From Gemmatimonadota bacterium (GTDB lineage: Bacteria; Gemmatimonadota; Gemmatimonadetes; Longimicrobiales; RSA9): a stretch of 5,197 nucleotides of DNA. The first letter of the stretch is position 1; each line of letters begins with the position of its first letter. The stretch covers positions 1-5,197 of the forward strand of contig JACQPS010000254.1 in the NCBI GenBank assembly GCA_016207445.1. Direction: 5' to 3'. This document shows, piece by piece, positions 5,128 through 5,197 of this stretch. Position numbers and translations under genes: made by a program. The notes under the pieces were generated by a model. The model was not told the origin of the DNA. It did no database searches and saw only the letters and a list, made by a program, of their open reading frames with translations.

Positions 5128-5197
5128 ATGCCCGTGTACTACCATTGCAAGGCGTGCCGCGAGGATCACCTCTCCCAGGAACCCTACGCCGAGGACC
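5128..5197 (+). CDS. N-terminus of a probable small zinc-binding (CxxC) protein, cut by the window edge
   Basis: After a perfect Shine-Dalgarno the frame opens with ATG and stays open to the end of the window, giving 23 residues that begin MPVYYHCKACREDHLSQ. C7-x-x-C10 looks like the first half of a zinc ribbon, with H6 and H14 nearby; the second metal-binding pair would lie outside the window. The MPVY-Y-x-C-x-x-C opening recalls small FmdB-like or rubredoxin-like zinc ribbon proteins, but the match is too short to assign a family. It is divergent from the leftward TPR operon and shares the 410-base structured gap with it. Confidence 0.6.
   Translation, partial: MPVYYHCKACREDHLSQEPYAED

Noticed and set aside
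4014..5129. A 371-codon minus-strand frame running through the divergent gap
   Set aside because: It is Arg/Gly-rich and out of frame with the clear signal-peptide protein. In the gap it simply reads through the palindrome, and it has no domain and no good ribosome binding site.

Overview
The window comes from a very GC-rich bacterial chromosome (about 70% G+C by eye, strong third-position G/C bias). It holds four rightward genes, then two leftward genes, then a structured gap and the start of a rightward gene. The two leftward genes encode exported proteins (a TPR lipoprotein and a signal-peptide protein), which suggests a diderm. Gemmatimonadota or a deltaproteobacterial-type lineage would fit, but this is a low-confidence guess: nothing here is diagnostic.

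Left part (2-2342, + strand): the C-terminal end of a MOSC-domain protein, then yebC, ruvC and ruvA. yebC/ruvC overlap by 4 bases (TTGA) and ruvC/ruvA overlap by 4 bases (ATGA), so these three are almost certainly co-transcribed and translationally coupled. RuvC is the Holliday-junction resolvase and RuvA the junction-binding subunit of the branch-migration motor. The usual third partner, ruvB, does not follow. The operon stops at ruvA and meets a convergent gene 52 bases later.

Middle part (2395-4717, - strand): a two-gene operon, with only 4 bases between the genes, for exported TPR-type proteins. The promoter-proximal gene encodes a 268-aa protein with a signal peptide, a possible BamE/SmpA-like segment and a TPR segment. 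The second encodes a 503-aa probable lipoprotein with N-terminal TPR-like repeats, a Cys/Gly/Lys/Asp-rich linker and a conserved-looking C-terminal half; it resembles the uncharacterised COG3014-type family as I remember it. Their biological role is unknown.

Right part (4718-5127): a 410-base non-coding gap between divergent genes, unusually rich in inverted repeats. The main element is a 123-base gap-free imperfect palindrome centred on T4921 (45 Watson-Crick and 3 G-T pairs out of 61). It is accompanied by a 10-bp hairpin with one bulged base in the leader of the leftward operon, a small palindrome, a candidate sigma70-like promoter (TTGACG, 17 bases, CAGACT) and a 7-bp hairpin just after the predicted start of that transcript. 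The last gene begins at 5128 behind a perfect AGGAGG and shows a CxxC motif, probably a small zinc-binding protein, cut by the window edge.

I found no transposon, CRISPR array, tRNA, rRNA or recognisable defence system. The best candidates for something undescribed are the palindromic gap and the envelope TPR gene pair next to it.
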